Shown in pieces: positions 41,701-51,400 of a stretch of 64,000 bases of DNA. How positions within the stretch are numbered: the stretch's first letter is position 1; every line of letters starts with the position of its first letter. The notes beneath the pieces were generated by a model that did not search any database, had not been told where the DNA came from, and saw only the letters and a program-made list of their open reading frames with translations. The stretch is from Pseudomonadota bacterium (GTDB lineage Archaea > Thermoplasmatota > SW-10-69-26 > JACQPN01 > JAJPHT01): assembly GCA_021325135.1 (NCBI GenBank), contig JAJPHT010000014.1, forward strand, positions 42,111 through 106,110. Reading direction: 5' to 3'. Made by a program: the position numbers and the translations under genes.

Positions 41701-44700
41701 AGGACTCCTTCGCGCTCCTCCTGGACGGCGGCGGCAACGACCGCTACGAGGCGCCCGCCGGCCTCTCCCAGGGCACGAGCGTCGACGACGGCTCCGCCTA
41801 CCTCATCGACCTGGGCGGCGACGACACCTACCTCTCCCCCAACCAGGGCTACGCCGGGACGGACGTCGCGGTGGGCTCCGTGGCCGTCTTCGCGGACGCC
41901 GCGGGCAAGGACACCTACGACCGCGGCACGACGCCCACCACGTGGGCCGACGTCGACAGCTACCAGGGCGTCTCGCCCGTCGCGACCAGCGTCCCCGTCT
42001 CCACGAAGGGCGCCAGCGCCCAGCCCAACGCCAACACCGTCGCCGCGTTCCTCGACCTCGCCGGGCTGGACACCTACCGCGCCCGCGACGAGGGCGGCGC
42101 GATCCTGGACTTCTCCGCCCACAAGAACGACCGCATGATCGCGCGCCCCCTGCAGGACCCGCGCGGCGGCCCCGTCACCGTCTTCCTCGACACCACCGTC
42201 GTGGGCGCGGCGGGCCCCGCGGACAGCGACGGCGACCTCTCGCCGGACGCCGCGGAGGCGATCGCCGGCACCGACAGCCAGAGCAGCGGCTCCAACCCCG
42301 TCGGCGGCACCGTGGGCTTCCTCCTGGACCTCCCCAACCTCGGCATCGGCGTGGGCAGCCAGGTCGACACGCGCTTCACGCAGGACTACGCCCTCAGCGT
42401 GGACACCGGCGGCCGCGACACGTACCTCAACCACGCGGGCGCCAGCACCCCCCGCTGGGGCGTCGCGCTGGCGGTGGACGCGGGCTCCGACGCCGACACC
42501 TACGCGTCGTCCGGGCTCACCAACCTCTCGGCGTTCCGCCCCCTCATCAGCCTGGGCGCGGGCGCCAACGTGGACGGCGGCGCCGTCGACGCGGGCTACG
42601 GCGCCGCGCAGGGCGCCGGCATCCTGGGCATCGGCATCCTGGAGGACGCCGGCGGCGCCAACACCTTCGACGTGAGCGTGGACGCGCCCACCTGCTCCGC
42701 GTGCACGGTCCCCGTCATGGGCTTCGCCGCGTCGCAGGGCGCGGGCATCCTGGGCGTGGGCGTCCTGGAGGTGGGCGCCGGCGGCAACTCGTTCCACGCC
42801 ACCGCCACCGCGCACTCGCCCCCCGACGACAAGGTCGTCCCCTCGGCCGTCGCGCGCACCGTCTCCCAGGGCGCGGGCGTCCTGGGCATCGGCATCCTCG
42901 CCGTGGAGGACCCGCTGAAGGGCGACTCCTACACCCTGGACGCGCGCGCCGACGGCGCCACGCCGCAGAACGTCACCAGCGGTCAGGGCTACGGCCTGCG
43001 CGGCGTGGGCGTCCTCCTTGACGACGGCGGCAACAACGTGTTCCACGCCGGGCAGATGGCGCAGGGCGCCGCGGACGACGACGAGGCGACGCTTCCCCTC
43101 GCCACTGGCATCAACCTCATCACCATCGGCTGGACCCCGGACCAGCTGGTGCGCAAGTCGCGCGACAGCGTCGGCCTGCTCCTCCTCCCCGGCGCGGGCG
43201 ACGACACGCTGGACGCCGCGTCCCGCAGCCAGGCCTACGCGGGCTTCGGAGGCCTCGCCGCCCTCGTGGACGCCAACGGCGACGACGTGCGCACGCTGAC
43301 GCCCGACGACGGCACGCCCTCCATGGGCCAGGCCGCCGCGCGCGCGAACGGCATCGCCATCCTCCTGGACAACCGGGGCGACGACCGCTATATTTCCCGC
43401 GCGCAGCACGCGCCCGACGACGCGCAGGCGTTCAGCGACCAGGGCGTCGCGCTCCTCGTGGACGCCTCGGGCTCCGACACGTACTCCGCCACCGACCAGG
43501 CGCAGGGCATGATCGCGCCCAATCCCGTCCTGGTCAACGGCCTCGCGACCCCCGCCACCGCGCTCCTGCCCAGCGACGCGTTCTTCGTCGACCGCATGGG
43601 CGTCGACTCGTACCAGATGGGCTACGGCAACCTTGGCCAGGGCGGCGTCCGCGCGCCCAGCGCGCCCACCACCAAGGAGGGCGTGGGCGTCGCCCTCTTC
43701 CTCGACCTCGGAGGCATGGACGCCTACGCGGCCGCGCTGCGCGGGCAGACGCCCCTCTCCGAGAAGCAGGGCTCCACCGTCGTCGTCGGCCCCACCAGCC
43801 GCCCCTCCGACGGCAACGACTGGCGCTGGACCAGCGCCTCGGGCACCAACGGCGAGTACCAAGGCCTGGGCGTCGACGACGAGAGCGTCGGCGACGGCGT
43901 CGCCGCCCTCACCTCCGCCCTTTCGACCACCGTGGGCGTCGGCGCGGAGGTCGCCGTCAAGGACCCCGACACCGGCGCGAACGCGCCCTCGCCCCTTCAC
44001 GGCAACGTGCAGCTCGTGGGCCACCTGGGCAACGGCGGCTCCGCGCTGAAGTCGTCCGCCCAGGGCGTCGACCGCGTCGAGTTCCGCCTGGACTCCCTCC
44101 CCCTGGGCCGCGCGACGATCCCCTCCGGCGACGACTTCAAGCTCGCCTGGAAGTCCAACGCCACCGACATCAACGGCGACCCGCGCTACGCCGACGGCGA
44201 GCGCACGCTGCACGCCTACGTCTACCTGCGCGCCGGCACGCCCGCCGCGGCCGACAGCACGGGCCGCCAGCAGGCCGTCGACGCCGAGCCCATCCCCACC
44301 GAGGCGCAGGTGCTCATCGACAACCCGCCCGTCCCGCGCGTCCCCGCGATCCCCAGCGTCCTCTCCACCTCGCGCGGCGAGATCGAGATCCCCCTGCGCG
44401 TCGACCGCGACCTGGAGACGCACACGCAGTGCCCCGCGTGCGACCCCGCCTCCGTCGCGGCCGGCCCGGACGACTGGGCGCCCGCCCCCACCGTCGACCT
44501 GCTGGGCGACGCGCGCGGCGAGGCGTTCTGCCTCGCGGAGGACTGCGCGCCCACCGGCGTCACGGCCGTCCTCGCCCAGGGCAAGGTCTACCTCAACTGG
44601 ACCGCGCCCGCCGAGGACCTCTCCTCCGTCAAGCTCTACCGCGTGTTCCGCAACGACTCGGGCGAAGCCCGCCTCATCGGCTCGGTGGACGCCCGCGCGC

Positions 44701-47700
44701 CGCAGATGCGCTTCCTCGACGCGACCCCCGGCCCGCAGTACCGCGTCGAGGCCGTGCGCGAGCGCCCCGTGAGCGCCGGGTCCAACGCGCTCCCCTGGAC
44801 CATCACCGAAAGCCCGTGGACGAACGCGGCCGCGCCCGACCTCCCCGGCCCGGTCACGGGCCTGCGCGCCTTCGGCGCCGAGGGCGCCATCCGCCTCGCG
44901 TGGAGGCCCGCCCCCGGAGCGGAGGGCTACGTCGTGCTGCGCAACCTCACCGAGGACGCCTCGACCTTCGGCGCCGTCGGCTCCCCCCTGGGGCCCGACG
45001 CCACCACGTTCCTCGACCAGGTGGACGGCGCCGGCACCATGTCCGACGTCCGCTACACGTACCAGGTCGTCGCGACGGACTCCCTGGGAAGCCGCAGCCT
45101 CCTCCCCTCGCTCCCCGTCTCGGCCCTCGCGGCCCCCGGCGAGAAGGTCACCCTGACGCTCCAGGGCGCCACCGCAGACTACGGCATCGTGGACAACCTC
45201 TCGCTGGGCGGCGCGCAGGTGGGCGCCATCCGCTGGGCCACGCCCTCGCAGGTGCCCGACGGAAGCTATCTCCTCACCACGCGCCTGGAGGACGCGCGCC
45301 ACGCCGTCGCGCAGACGCAGACGCCCGTCCTCCTGGATGGCACGCCGCCCGTGACCTCCATCGGCCTCCCCGCCCTCGTGGGCAACGCCCGCCAGGTGGC
45401 GGGCGGCCTGAGCGTGCCCCTCACCATCAAGGAGTCCGGCAGCGGCCTCGCGGCCGTCGCGCTCTACGCGCAGGTGGGCGACGGCCCCTGGAAGACCGTG
45501 GGTCCCATCAGCCCCTCGCAGTTCCGCTTCGACGGGACCGCCTACGTGGGCGACGCCGTCGTGCCCGGGATCATCGACGGCCAGACCGTGCGCCTCATCG
45601 CCGCCGCGCAGGACGTCGCCGGCAACGTCGAGGGCCTGACGCGCGCCGTCCCGTGGACCCCCGACGTGACCGACGGCCTGGACGACCTCCTCGCCGCGGG
45701 CGCCGCGACCACCGTCCGCACCGACTTCCAGGTCCCCAGCGGCAGCGCGTCCCCCATGCTCGTCTTCGTCCGGCCCAACGCCACCGTCCACCTGGAGATG
45801 ACGGCGAAGGACGTCGGCAGCGGCGTCGCCTCCGTCGTCGCCGACATGGGCATCGCCACGGTGCACCTCGCGCCCCACGGCAGCGCGTGGGGCGGCAACT
45901 TCGTCGCGCACGACACCTGCCAGTGCCCCGTCAACTTCATCGTGCAGGACCAGGCCGGCAACACCGCCAAGGTCCCCGGCGGCATCATCGTCGTCGACAA
46001 CAAGGCGCCCAACCTCACCGCCGCGCAGGTCTCCTTCCCCGGAGGTCGCGCGGTGGGCCTGCCCGGCGACATCGCGACCGTCCTGCTCTCGGTCGTCGAC
46101 GAGAACGACAACAGGATCCCCCAGGGCGGGATCAACGTCACCCTCGACGCGCGCGCGTTCTCCAGCGCGGGGAGCGTCTCCGCGACCTACGACGAGTCGC
46201 TGGGGAGCTACCGCGCGCAGTTCATCGTCGACCGCGCGCCCGCCGCCAACGCCACCCTCGTCGCGCGGCTCACGGACCCCGCGGGCAACGCCGCGAGCTA
46301 CCCCATCAACCTCACGGTGAACGCCACGGGCGTCCCCTTCTCCTCGCCCGTCGCCGTCTCGCCCGGCAGGACCTCCGCGCGCTTCACGTGGACGACGCAG
46401 GACACCGCGCGCGGCCGCATCGAGTACGGCGCGGGCGACCAGTTGGGCGCCACGGCGGACGAGCCCGCCGACGCCACGCAGCACGACATCACCATCACCG
46501 GCCTCGTGCCCTCCACCAACTACACGTTCCGCGCCATCGTCGTCTCCGCCGCGGGCGTGCAGACCGTCTCCGACGTCTCCACCTTCGAGACGCTTCCGGG
46601 CATGAACGTCACCCTCGGGCGCGCCTCCTACCTCTCCAATGGGGCGCTCGTCGTCCCCGTCCACGTCGACACCTTCGGCGCCGAGGGCCAGCCCGCCATC
46701 GAGCTGACCCTCGTGCCGCCGCGCGGCTCGCCCACGGTGATCGCGGGCGCCCATGGCGTCGACGCCGCGCCCACGCTGGACCTCACCTCCTTCCGCGACG
46801 GCGAGTACCGCCTCTTCGCGACGGCCTCGATGAGCGGCCTCGCCGGCCAGAGCGCGACCTCGCGCCTCGTCCTCGACCGGACGCCGCCCCTCGTCTCGCT
46901 CAATAGCTCGCAGGTCCTCGTCGCGGGCAAGCTCCTCTCCTTCCAGGCCGTGGAGCGCGGCTCGGGCATCGACATCCTCAACGCCACCGTGACCGTGGGC
47001 GGCAACGACTGCCTGCCGTTCCTCCAGGGCGACACCGTCTCCTGCCGCGTCCCCGCGCTCCCCTCGGACGACTTCGCCGCCGTGGCCGTCCACGTCCCCG
47101 ACCTCGCGGGCAACGCGCAGGACTTCGAGGTCCGCCTCCCCGTGGACTCCGTGGCGCCCGCCCTCGCCAACGCCACCCTCGTGGGCGACGGCGGCACCGA
47201 CGTCATCCGCCCCGGCGGCCAGGCCACCATCGGCGTGGACGCCAGCGACCTCACCCTGCGCAGCGTCGTCGTGGACCTCACGCCGCTGGGCGGCTCCGCC
47301 GCGGAGCCCATGCTTCCTGTGGGAGGCCACCACTACCAGGCGACGTTGAGCATCCCGCCCACGCTCCCCCTGGGCTCCCTCGCGTTCGTCATCCGGGCCA
47401 CCGACGGCGCCAACGGCACGAGCCAGGCCACCGTCCTCGCCTCCGTCGACGCGCTGGCGCCCAGCGTCGTGGGCACCGAGACCGTCACGGCCAACCAGGA
47501 GCCCGGCGCGGCCGTCCTCCAGGTCGCGGCCTCCGAGCCCGTGCGCATCGAGGCGCAGGCGCGCGGCGCCGAAGGCCCCATCTGGCTCAACGTCAGCGGC
47601 TTCTCCTCCCGCCTCTCGCTCCCCCTCACAGGCCTGCGCCCCGGCGCGCCCACCGACGTCGCGCTGACGCTCGTCGACCGCGCGGGCTGGCGCACCGTCG

Positions 47701-48446
47701 CCGTGGCCTCCGTCGTCGCGGCCGCCGACACGCAGGCGCCCGACATGCCCCTGGGCCTCCGCGTCGAGGACCAGGGCGACGGCCGCCTCGTCGTGGCCTG
47801 GACGCCCGCGAGCGACGACTTCGGCGTCGAAAGCTATCGCGTCGTCCGCACCGTCGCGGGCCAGGCGCCCGTGCTCCAGACCGCGCAGGACGCCCGCCTC
47901 CTGGACAAGGCCCCCGTGGGCGTTGCCGTGCAGTACGCCGTCTCCGCCGTCGACTACGCGGGCAACGAAGGCCCCAAGGCCGAGGTGCAGGTCGTCCCCG
48001 CGCCCGTGCCCCACCTCTCGGGCGGCGCCGTCACGCCCCCGCTGGGCGGCCCCGGCCTCTTCGTGTTCACCGTCAACGTCACCGACGTCTCCGCGCAGCC
48101 GCCCGACGTGGAGGTCGTCGTCGACTCCGTCGCCCACGCCATGCATACCGACGCCAAGGACTGCCGCGCCGGGTGCGTCTACACGGCCGAGGTCAGCGTC
48201 GGCGCGGAGACCCTCACCTCGGGCGCGCACCACTATGCGTTCCGCGCCTCCCACGGCACGCTCCACGTCTCGTGGCCCGAAGGCGACGCCCTCGCCGGCC
48301 CCGACGTCGTCGCGAGCCTCGCGCCCAGCGTCGGCGCGCTGCGCGGCATCGCCCGCGCCCCCGGCCTCACCGTCTCGGCCGTCCTGATCACCCTCGTGCT
48401 CGTCGGCGCCGCGGGCACGTACCTCCTCCGGAGGAACCGACGATGA
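38778..48446 (+). CDS. Giant surface protein 1 (about 3222 residues) with DxxGxDxY repeats and FN3 domains
   Basis: Signal peptide in the first ~40 residues; start uncertain (TTG 38778 used; a GGAGGCTGTCC motif points to GTG 38809, which is one frame off). Residues ~45-520: helical Ala/Leu-rich domain. Residues ~530-1650: about 23 repeats of the form [VLF]xDxxGxDxY, about 40-60 residues apart. They are interrupted near 780-830 and 1150 by calcium-binding DxDGDGxxD segments of thrombospondin type 3 style, and at ~1270-1420 the repeats change to GAGILGIGIL-type units. From ~1920: several fibronectin type III-like and Ig-like domains, many N-x-S/T sequons. C-terminus: one transmembrane helix and LLRRNRR. 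Its stop overlaps the next giant's ATG. A cell-surface adhesin or scaffold is the likeliest role. Confidence 0.9.
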   Translation: MLLSRTGGCPRELARSPLCALAAVLFTVGPLFLSPLAGAQSAPSSSVPSDPTLLKALAPWILGDNATRGTPQSVDALLASLGSSAPLLGAGGGGWPAYFKAYGLQPSASDQAALNRFALDNPSLSLIVERLAGDLAAAKDARDAAIPRLAPADADLLLRAAVALSAGDSSSVSPQAAALLSQVDLKRLDDAALALRNEGVAARDLVPQAKAADQSYQSALGAPLRSALGARDAGAVLAALGDGAEPLHTDLSFPQIVAVSARLHGLPTAPAVPALSPDLDAPLANVMAASLLAQSQPGKASAQRLTATLAVELPHLVRAAYNLSLAPPSTLSRLSGSATPALGAHGRDHSMQTLLGGVLGPATPTLASDATFTSGAQALHAAMGSPLTDLAAAQRAESTLGPTLSHAVGALLVAQADYQRDLSPSSPVPARARAADAAAAPLLAKGTPLSSRDLQTLDDAVSAHDALRALVALRTADVLAAADALRALDGASVPMQASTPFVYRDTMIVVTGPEQDHLTLRDVPLAPILFVDLGGDDIYDVPLAGVNGTALSPGLPLDSTSTRTSVAVDLGGNDLYRAVGPMTLGAAAGAGEAPTLALLVDAAGNDQYQGGPQTLGWGFDGFGLVLDATGDDDYNETGAPLVSAGTDLVSATAAGVLVDVQGNDSYHSADGFVRLLGENASQASLAALVDYSGQDLYDTVCPKSAKDACFVTPRPDAPGFVTGTGLFADFNGKNAYPRPGDPYLPSFQQGNNNYAFTTGERTAIVQSGPPDSTGLLYDNDGDLLPNVIDSTLLNGDPDNRCKPVCSVGLTDSDGDGWPDTAETLLGTDAHNPNEYPAQLPSVQELQPGSLLPSGTPGSQAGSNMLLDLPGDVAIGLPGATTYVKDYRLIVDLGLGQAGVDQVSTESGSDVYLDNVSWNGVTVDLGGDDRYQPPMVDGSQMPGMAASTGFPAILVDLQGNDRYLGTSRSEGYATGQDSFALLLDGGGNDRYEAPAGLSQGTSVDDGSAYLIDLGGDDTYLSPNQGYAGTDVAVGSVAVFADAAGKDTYDRGTTPTTWADVDSYQGVSPVATSVPVSTKGASAQPNANTVAAFLDLAGLDTYRARDEGGAILDFSAHKNDRMIARPLQDPRGGPVTVFLDTTVVGAAGPADSDGDLSPDAAEAIAGTDSQSSGSNPVGGTVGFLLDLPNLGIGVGSQVDTRFTQDYALSVDTGGRDTYLNHAGASTPRWGVALAVDAGSDADTYASSGLTNLSAFRPLISLGAGANVDGGAVDAGYGAAQGAGILGIGILEDAGGANTFDVSVDAPTCSACTVPVMGFAASQGAGILGVGVLEVGAGGNSFHATATAHSPPDDKVVPSAVARTVSQGAGVLGIGILAVEDPLKGDSYTLDARADGATPQNVTSGQGYGLRGVGVLLDDGGNNVFHAGQMAQGAADDDEATLPLATGINLITIGWTPDQLVRKSRDSVGLLLLPGAGDDTLDAASRSQAYAGFGGLAALVDANGDDVRTLTPDDGTPSMGQAAARANGIAILLDNRGDDRYISRAQHAPDDAQAFSDQGVALLVDASGSDTYSATDQAQGMIAPNPVLVNGLATPATALLPSDAFFVDRMGVDSYQMGYGNLGQGGVRAPSAPTTKEGVGVALFLDLGGMDAYAAALRGQTPLSEKQGSTVVVGPTSRPSDGNDWRWTSASGTNGEYQGLGVDDESVGDGVAALTSALSTTVGVGAEVAVKDPDTGANAPSPLHGNVQLVGHLGNGGSALKSSAQGVDRVEFRLDSLPLGRATIPSGDDFKLAWKSNATDINGDPRYADGERTLHAYVYLRAGTPAAADSTGRQQAVDAEPIPTEAQVLIDNPPVPRVPAIPSVLSTSRGEIEIPLRVDRDLETHTQCPACDPASVAAGPDDWAPAPTVDLLGDARGEAFCLAEDCAPTGVTAVLAQGKVYLNWTAPAEDLSSVKLYRVFRNDSGEARLIGSVDARAPQMRFLDATPGPQYRVEAVRERPVSAGSNALPWTITESPWTNAAAPDLPGPVTGLRAFGAEGAIRLAWRPAPGAEGYVVLRNLTEDASTFGAVGSPLGPDATTFLDQVDGAGTMSDVRYTYQVVATDSLGSRSLLPSLPVSALAAPGEKVTLTLQGATADYGIVDNLSLGGAQVGAIRWATPSQVPDGSYLLTTRLEDARHAVAQTQTPVLLDGTPPVTSIGLPALVGNARQVAGGLSVPLTIKESGSGLAAVALYAQVGDGPWKTVGPISPSQFRFDGTAYVGDAVVPGIIDGQTVRLIAAAQDVAGNVEGLTRAVPWTPDVTDGLDDLLAAGAATTVRTDFQVPSGSASPMLVFVRPNATVHLEMTAKDVGSGVASVVADMGIATVHLAPHGSAWGGNFVAHDTCQCPVNFIVQDQAGNTAKVPGGIIVVDNKAPNLTAAQVSFPGGRAVGLPGDIATVLLSVVDENDNRIPQGGINVTLDARAFSSAGSVSATYDESLGSYRAQFIVDRAPAANATLVARLTDPAGNAASYPINLTVNATGVPFSSPVAVSPGRTSARFTWTTQDTARGRIEYGAGDQLGATADEPADATQHDITITGLVPSTNYTFRAIVVSAAGVQTVSDVSTFETLPGMNVTLGRASYLSNGALVVPVHVDTFGAEGQPAIELTLVPPRGSPTVIAGAHGVDAAPTLDLTSFRDGEYRLFATASMSGLAGQSATSRLVLDRTPPLVSLNSSQVLVAGKLLSFQAVERGSGIDILNATVTVGGNDCLPFLQGDTVSCRVPALPSDDFAAVAVHVPDLAGNAQDFEVRLPVDSVAPALANATLVGDGGTDVIRPGGQATIGVDASDLTLRSVVVDLTPLGGSAAEPMLPVGGHHYQATLSIPPTLPLGSLAFVIRATDGANGTSQATVLASVDALAPSVVGTETVTANQEPGAAVLQVAASEPVRIEAQARGAEGPIWLNVSGFSSRLSLPLTGLRPGAPTDVALTLVDRAGWRTVAVASVVAAADTQAPDMPLGLRVEDQGDGRLVVAWTPASDDFGVESYRVVRTVAGQAPVLQTAQDARLLDKAPVGVAVQYAVSAVDYAGNEGPKAEVQVVPAPVPHLSGGAVTPPLGGPGLFVFTVNVTDVSAQPPDVEVVVDSVAHAMHTDAKDCRAGCVYTAEVSVGAETLTSGAHHYAFRASHGTLHVSWPEGDALAGPDVVASLAPSVGALRGIARAPGLTVSAVLITLVLVGAAGTYLLRRNRR

Positions 48447-51400
48447 AGATCCCAGCCCACCGCTCCGCCCTCCTGGTGCTCGCCATCCTGCTCCTGGAGC
48501 TGGTGCCCGCGACGAGCCTGGCCACCATGACCGACCCCGCGGGGGTCGTGCCCGTCCCCACGACCGGGGTCCCCATCGTCGACTCGACCCGCGAGGACAT
48601 CCTCGCCCGCGAAGGCGCCGCCGTCGCCGCCCTCGACGCGCTCCTCGCGTCCAAGAACCTCTCCCCCGACACCGACCACCTCCCCACGAGCGCGTCGGTC
48701 ATGGACGACCACGTGGACCCGGGCCAGCGCACGGGCGGCCTGGGCGACTGGCGCGTCCTGGGAGCGGGCTGGCGCGTCGGCGCCGGCGAAGGCTGGAACG
48801 GCACGAGCGGCTGGACCATGACCAACGCCTCCACCGGCAAGTACGACACCGTGTCCTCGTGGCTCATCTCCCCCGCGCTGGACCTCTCGGCCTACCCCCT
48901 CAACACCGGCACTTTTCCCCCTGCCCTCGACCCCGGCAACCCCAAGGGGACGCTGGACGCCGCGCTCAACCAGCTCTGCATCAACGCGCCCGTCTCGCAG
49001 GTGTCCATCCCCGCGTTCTGCGCGCCCACGAACGGCGCAAGCTCGGAGCCGGGCCTCCTCTCGACCCTCATCACCCTCGTGATGCGCCACCGCTACAACT
49101 TCCCCGGCGACCTGGACGGCGGCCGCGTCGTGCTCTTCGACGCGGAGCCCTTCAGCAGCGGCGAGCCCCAAGTGCTCCTGCCGCTCCAGGGATCCTACGA
49201 CCCCAATGGCGTCACGTCGCTGGGCGGCACCCTCGCCTTCTCGGGCTATCACGACTGGACCAACGAGTCGTTCGACCTCACCCCGTGGGCCGGCAAGAAG
49301 GTCTGGATCGGCTTCCAGGTGGCGACCTCGCCCCTGGCCTCGGCGGACCCCGACCACTTCTTCAACCCCGACAACTTCGCCCACGAGGCGCCCTACGGCT
49401 GGCAGCTGGACGACCTCCAGGTGCTCGCCCCCGCCTACCCGTTCAACCTCCGCGTCGAGTCCGCGCAGGGCCCCGCCTTCTCCGACGGCCTCGTCCCCAC
49501 CTTCGCGCCGGGCGAGCAGGCCAACGTCAGCCCCTCCATCCTCTACGCCGGCGCCTCGCCGCGCATGACGCGCGCCGAGCTGAGCGTCACGGGCCTGGGC
49601 GACCCCATTGATATCAAGATGGAGAAGGTCCTCCAGCCCGGCGAGGTCTGGAAGCCCACCGTCAACGGCACCGTGACCGACGAGGGCAGCGTCACGCTCA
49701 CCGTGAACGCCTGGAACGTCGGGCCCGACGGCAACCTCGTTCTCCCCGACCCTGCGGGGCCCACCGGAGGGGACAGCTCGCGCAGCTTCACCTTCCCCGT
49801 GAAGCTCGTGAGGGACTTCGCGCTCAACGTCTCCACCGACCGCGCCGTCGTGGACGAGGGCGCCGCCGTCGTCGCGAAGGCCAACGTCACCAACCGCGGC
49901 AACGTCCCCCTCAGCATCACCCTCCAGCCCGACGAGGAGGGCCAGCCCCTCTCCGCCGTGCCCTTCTCGCCCCGCGTCCTCACGGTCCCCGTGGGCGGCT
50001 CCAACGAGACCACCTGGACCACCGCGTCGAGCACGCGCGGCGGGCACCTGATCCACGTCAACGCCACCGACGAGTCCGGCCTCAAGAAGCGCAGCGACGT
50101 CACCTACTACGTCCACGCCTCGCCTCCCCCCGTGTTCGACGTCCCCCCGTGGCCCGCCCAGGGCTGGGACGACAGCCTCACCACCTTCCCCGTCCCGCCC
50201 ACCGACTCGTGGATGTGGGTCGCGTCGGCCTACTCCCCCTCCGGACAGGGCACCGACCCGGTCCTGCGCGCGCTCCCCCTTCCCGGCGCCACCACGAGCG
50301 GCGGCCGCTTCACGGACCTGCGCCTCGACGTCCGCTACATGGCGACGCGCAACAAGGGCCCCGCCGCCATCGAGCTTGCGCAGCCCGAGCCCATCCAGAC
50401 CAGCCGCCCCGCGGGCGTGGGCGTCAGCGTCACGACGCCCGCCTTCTGGTCCACGACGCTCCCCGTCCACGACCCGATCAACGACGTCTACCTCTCCAGC
50501 GACTCCAACATGAGCTGGCAGGAGGCCCACCTCGCGGTGGACCCGCAGGAGTCCGCCGGATACGCCGGCGTCTGGTCCGCCAACGGCCCCGAGCTGCGCG
50601 TCATCCCCAAGATGGACCAGGGGGACAACAGCAACTTCAGCCGCTTCTTCCTGGACGACCTCGTGCTCAGCGGCGTGCCCCTGGGCGGGAACGAGGCCGA
50701 CCGCGTGGCCCTCGTCCACATCACCGGCGCGGAGCCCTACGTCTCTCCCAGTTCGACGCAGACCGGCACGAGCCTCACGAGCTCCAGCGTGACGCCCGCC
50801 CAGCCGAGCATCTGCGGATGGGAGAACCCCCCCGCCGGCCGAACGCCCTCCAATTGCTGGCGGCCCATGTCCAGCGACTCGGCGTTGGCGGCAGACACCG
50901 CGCCCACCGATCTCCATTGGCGCAGCGCCACCGGGAGCGGCGCGCAGTACCTCCTCCCCGACGGCACCCCCGCGCTCTTCTCCTACCAGGCGCCGCAGGG
51001 CTCGCCCCAGCCCAAGGCGGAGCGGCTGGTATCGCCGCCCATCCCCCTGGGCCGCATCGACGACCCCCTCCTCACCTTCGACCACGCGTACTACTTCCCA
51101 GGCTATCCCGCCGACGGCCAGCAGACGATCCCCGGCGGGTACGACATCTTCCAGGTCGGCTACGTGGAGATGCAGTACCAGCTCGACGACGGGACCTGGT
51201 CGCACTTCTATCGCCTCCAGCCCGAAGGGGGCTACAAGTCCCCCCTGGGGACCGGGCTCCAGGGGCAGCAGCGCCTGGCGCTGCCGACGAGCTATCAGGA
51301 CACCGACGGGTTCCACTGGCCCGGCCCCTGCCTCACGTCGCTCTGCGACAGCGGAGGCTACTACGACAACCGCGACGCCGCGGGGCACAACCACTGGGTG

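Noticed and set aside
40360..43740. CRISPR-like or DNA-level tandem repeats in giant 1
   Set aside because: The repetition is at the protein level with varied codons and unit lengths; no regular repeat-spacer pattern exists here or elsewhere in the window.
38712..48266. A 3184-codon open frame on the minus strand opposite giant 1
   Set aside because: Shadow frame of GC-rich codons: low-complexity Arg/Gly/Val/His composition, no domain, while the plus strand has clear repeats, FN3 domains, a signal peptide and a membrane anchor.
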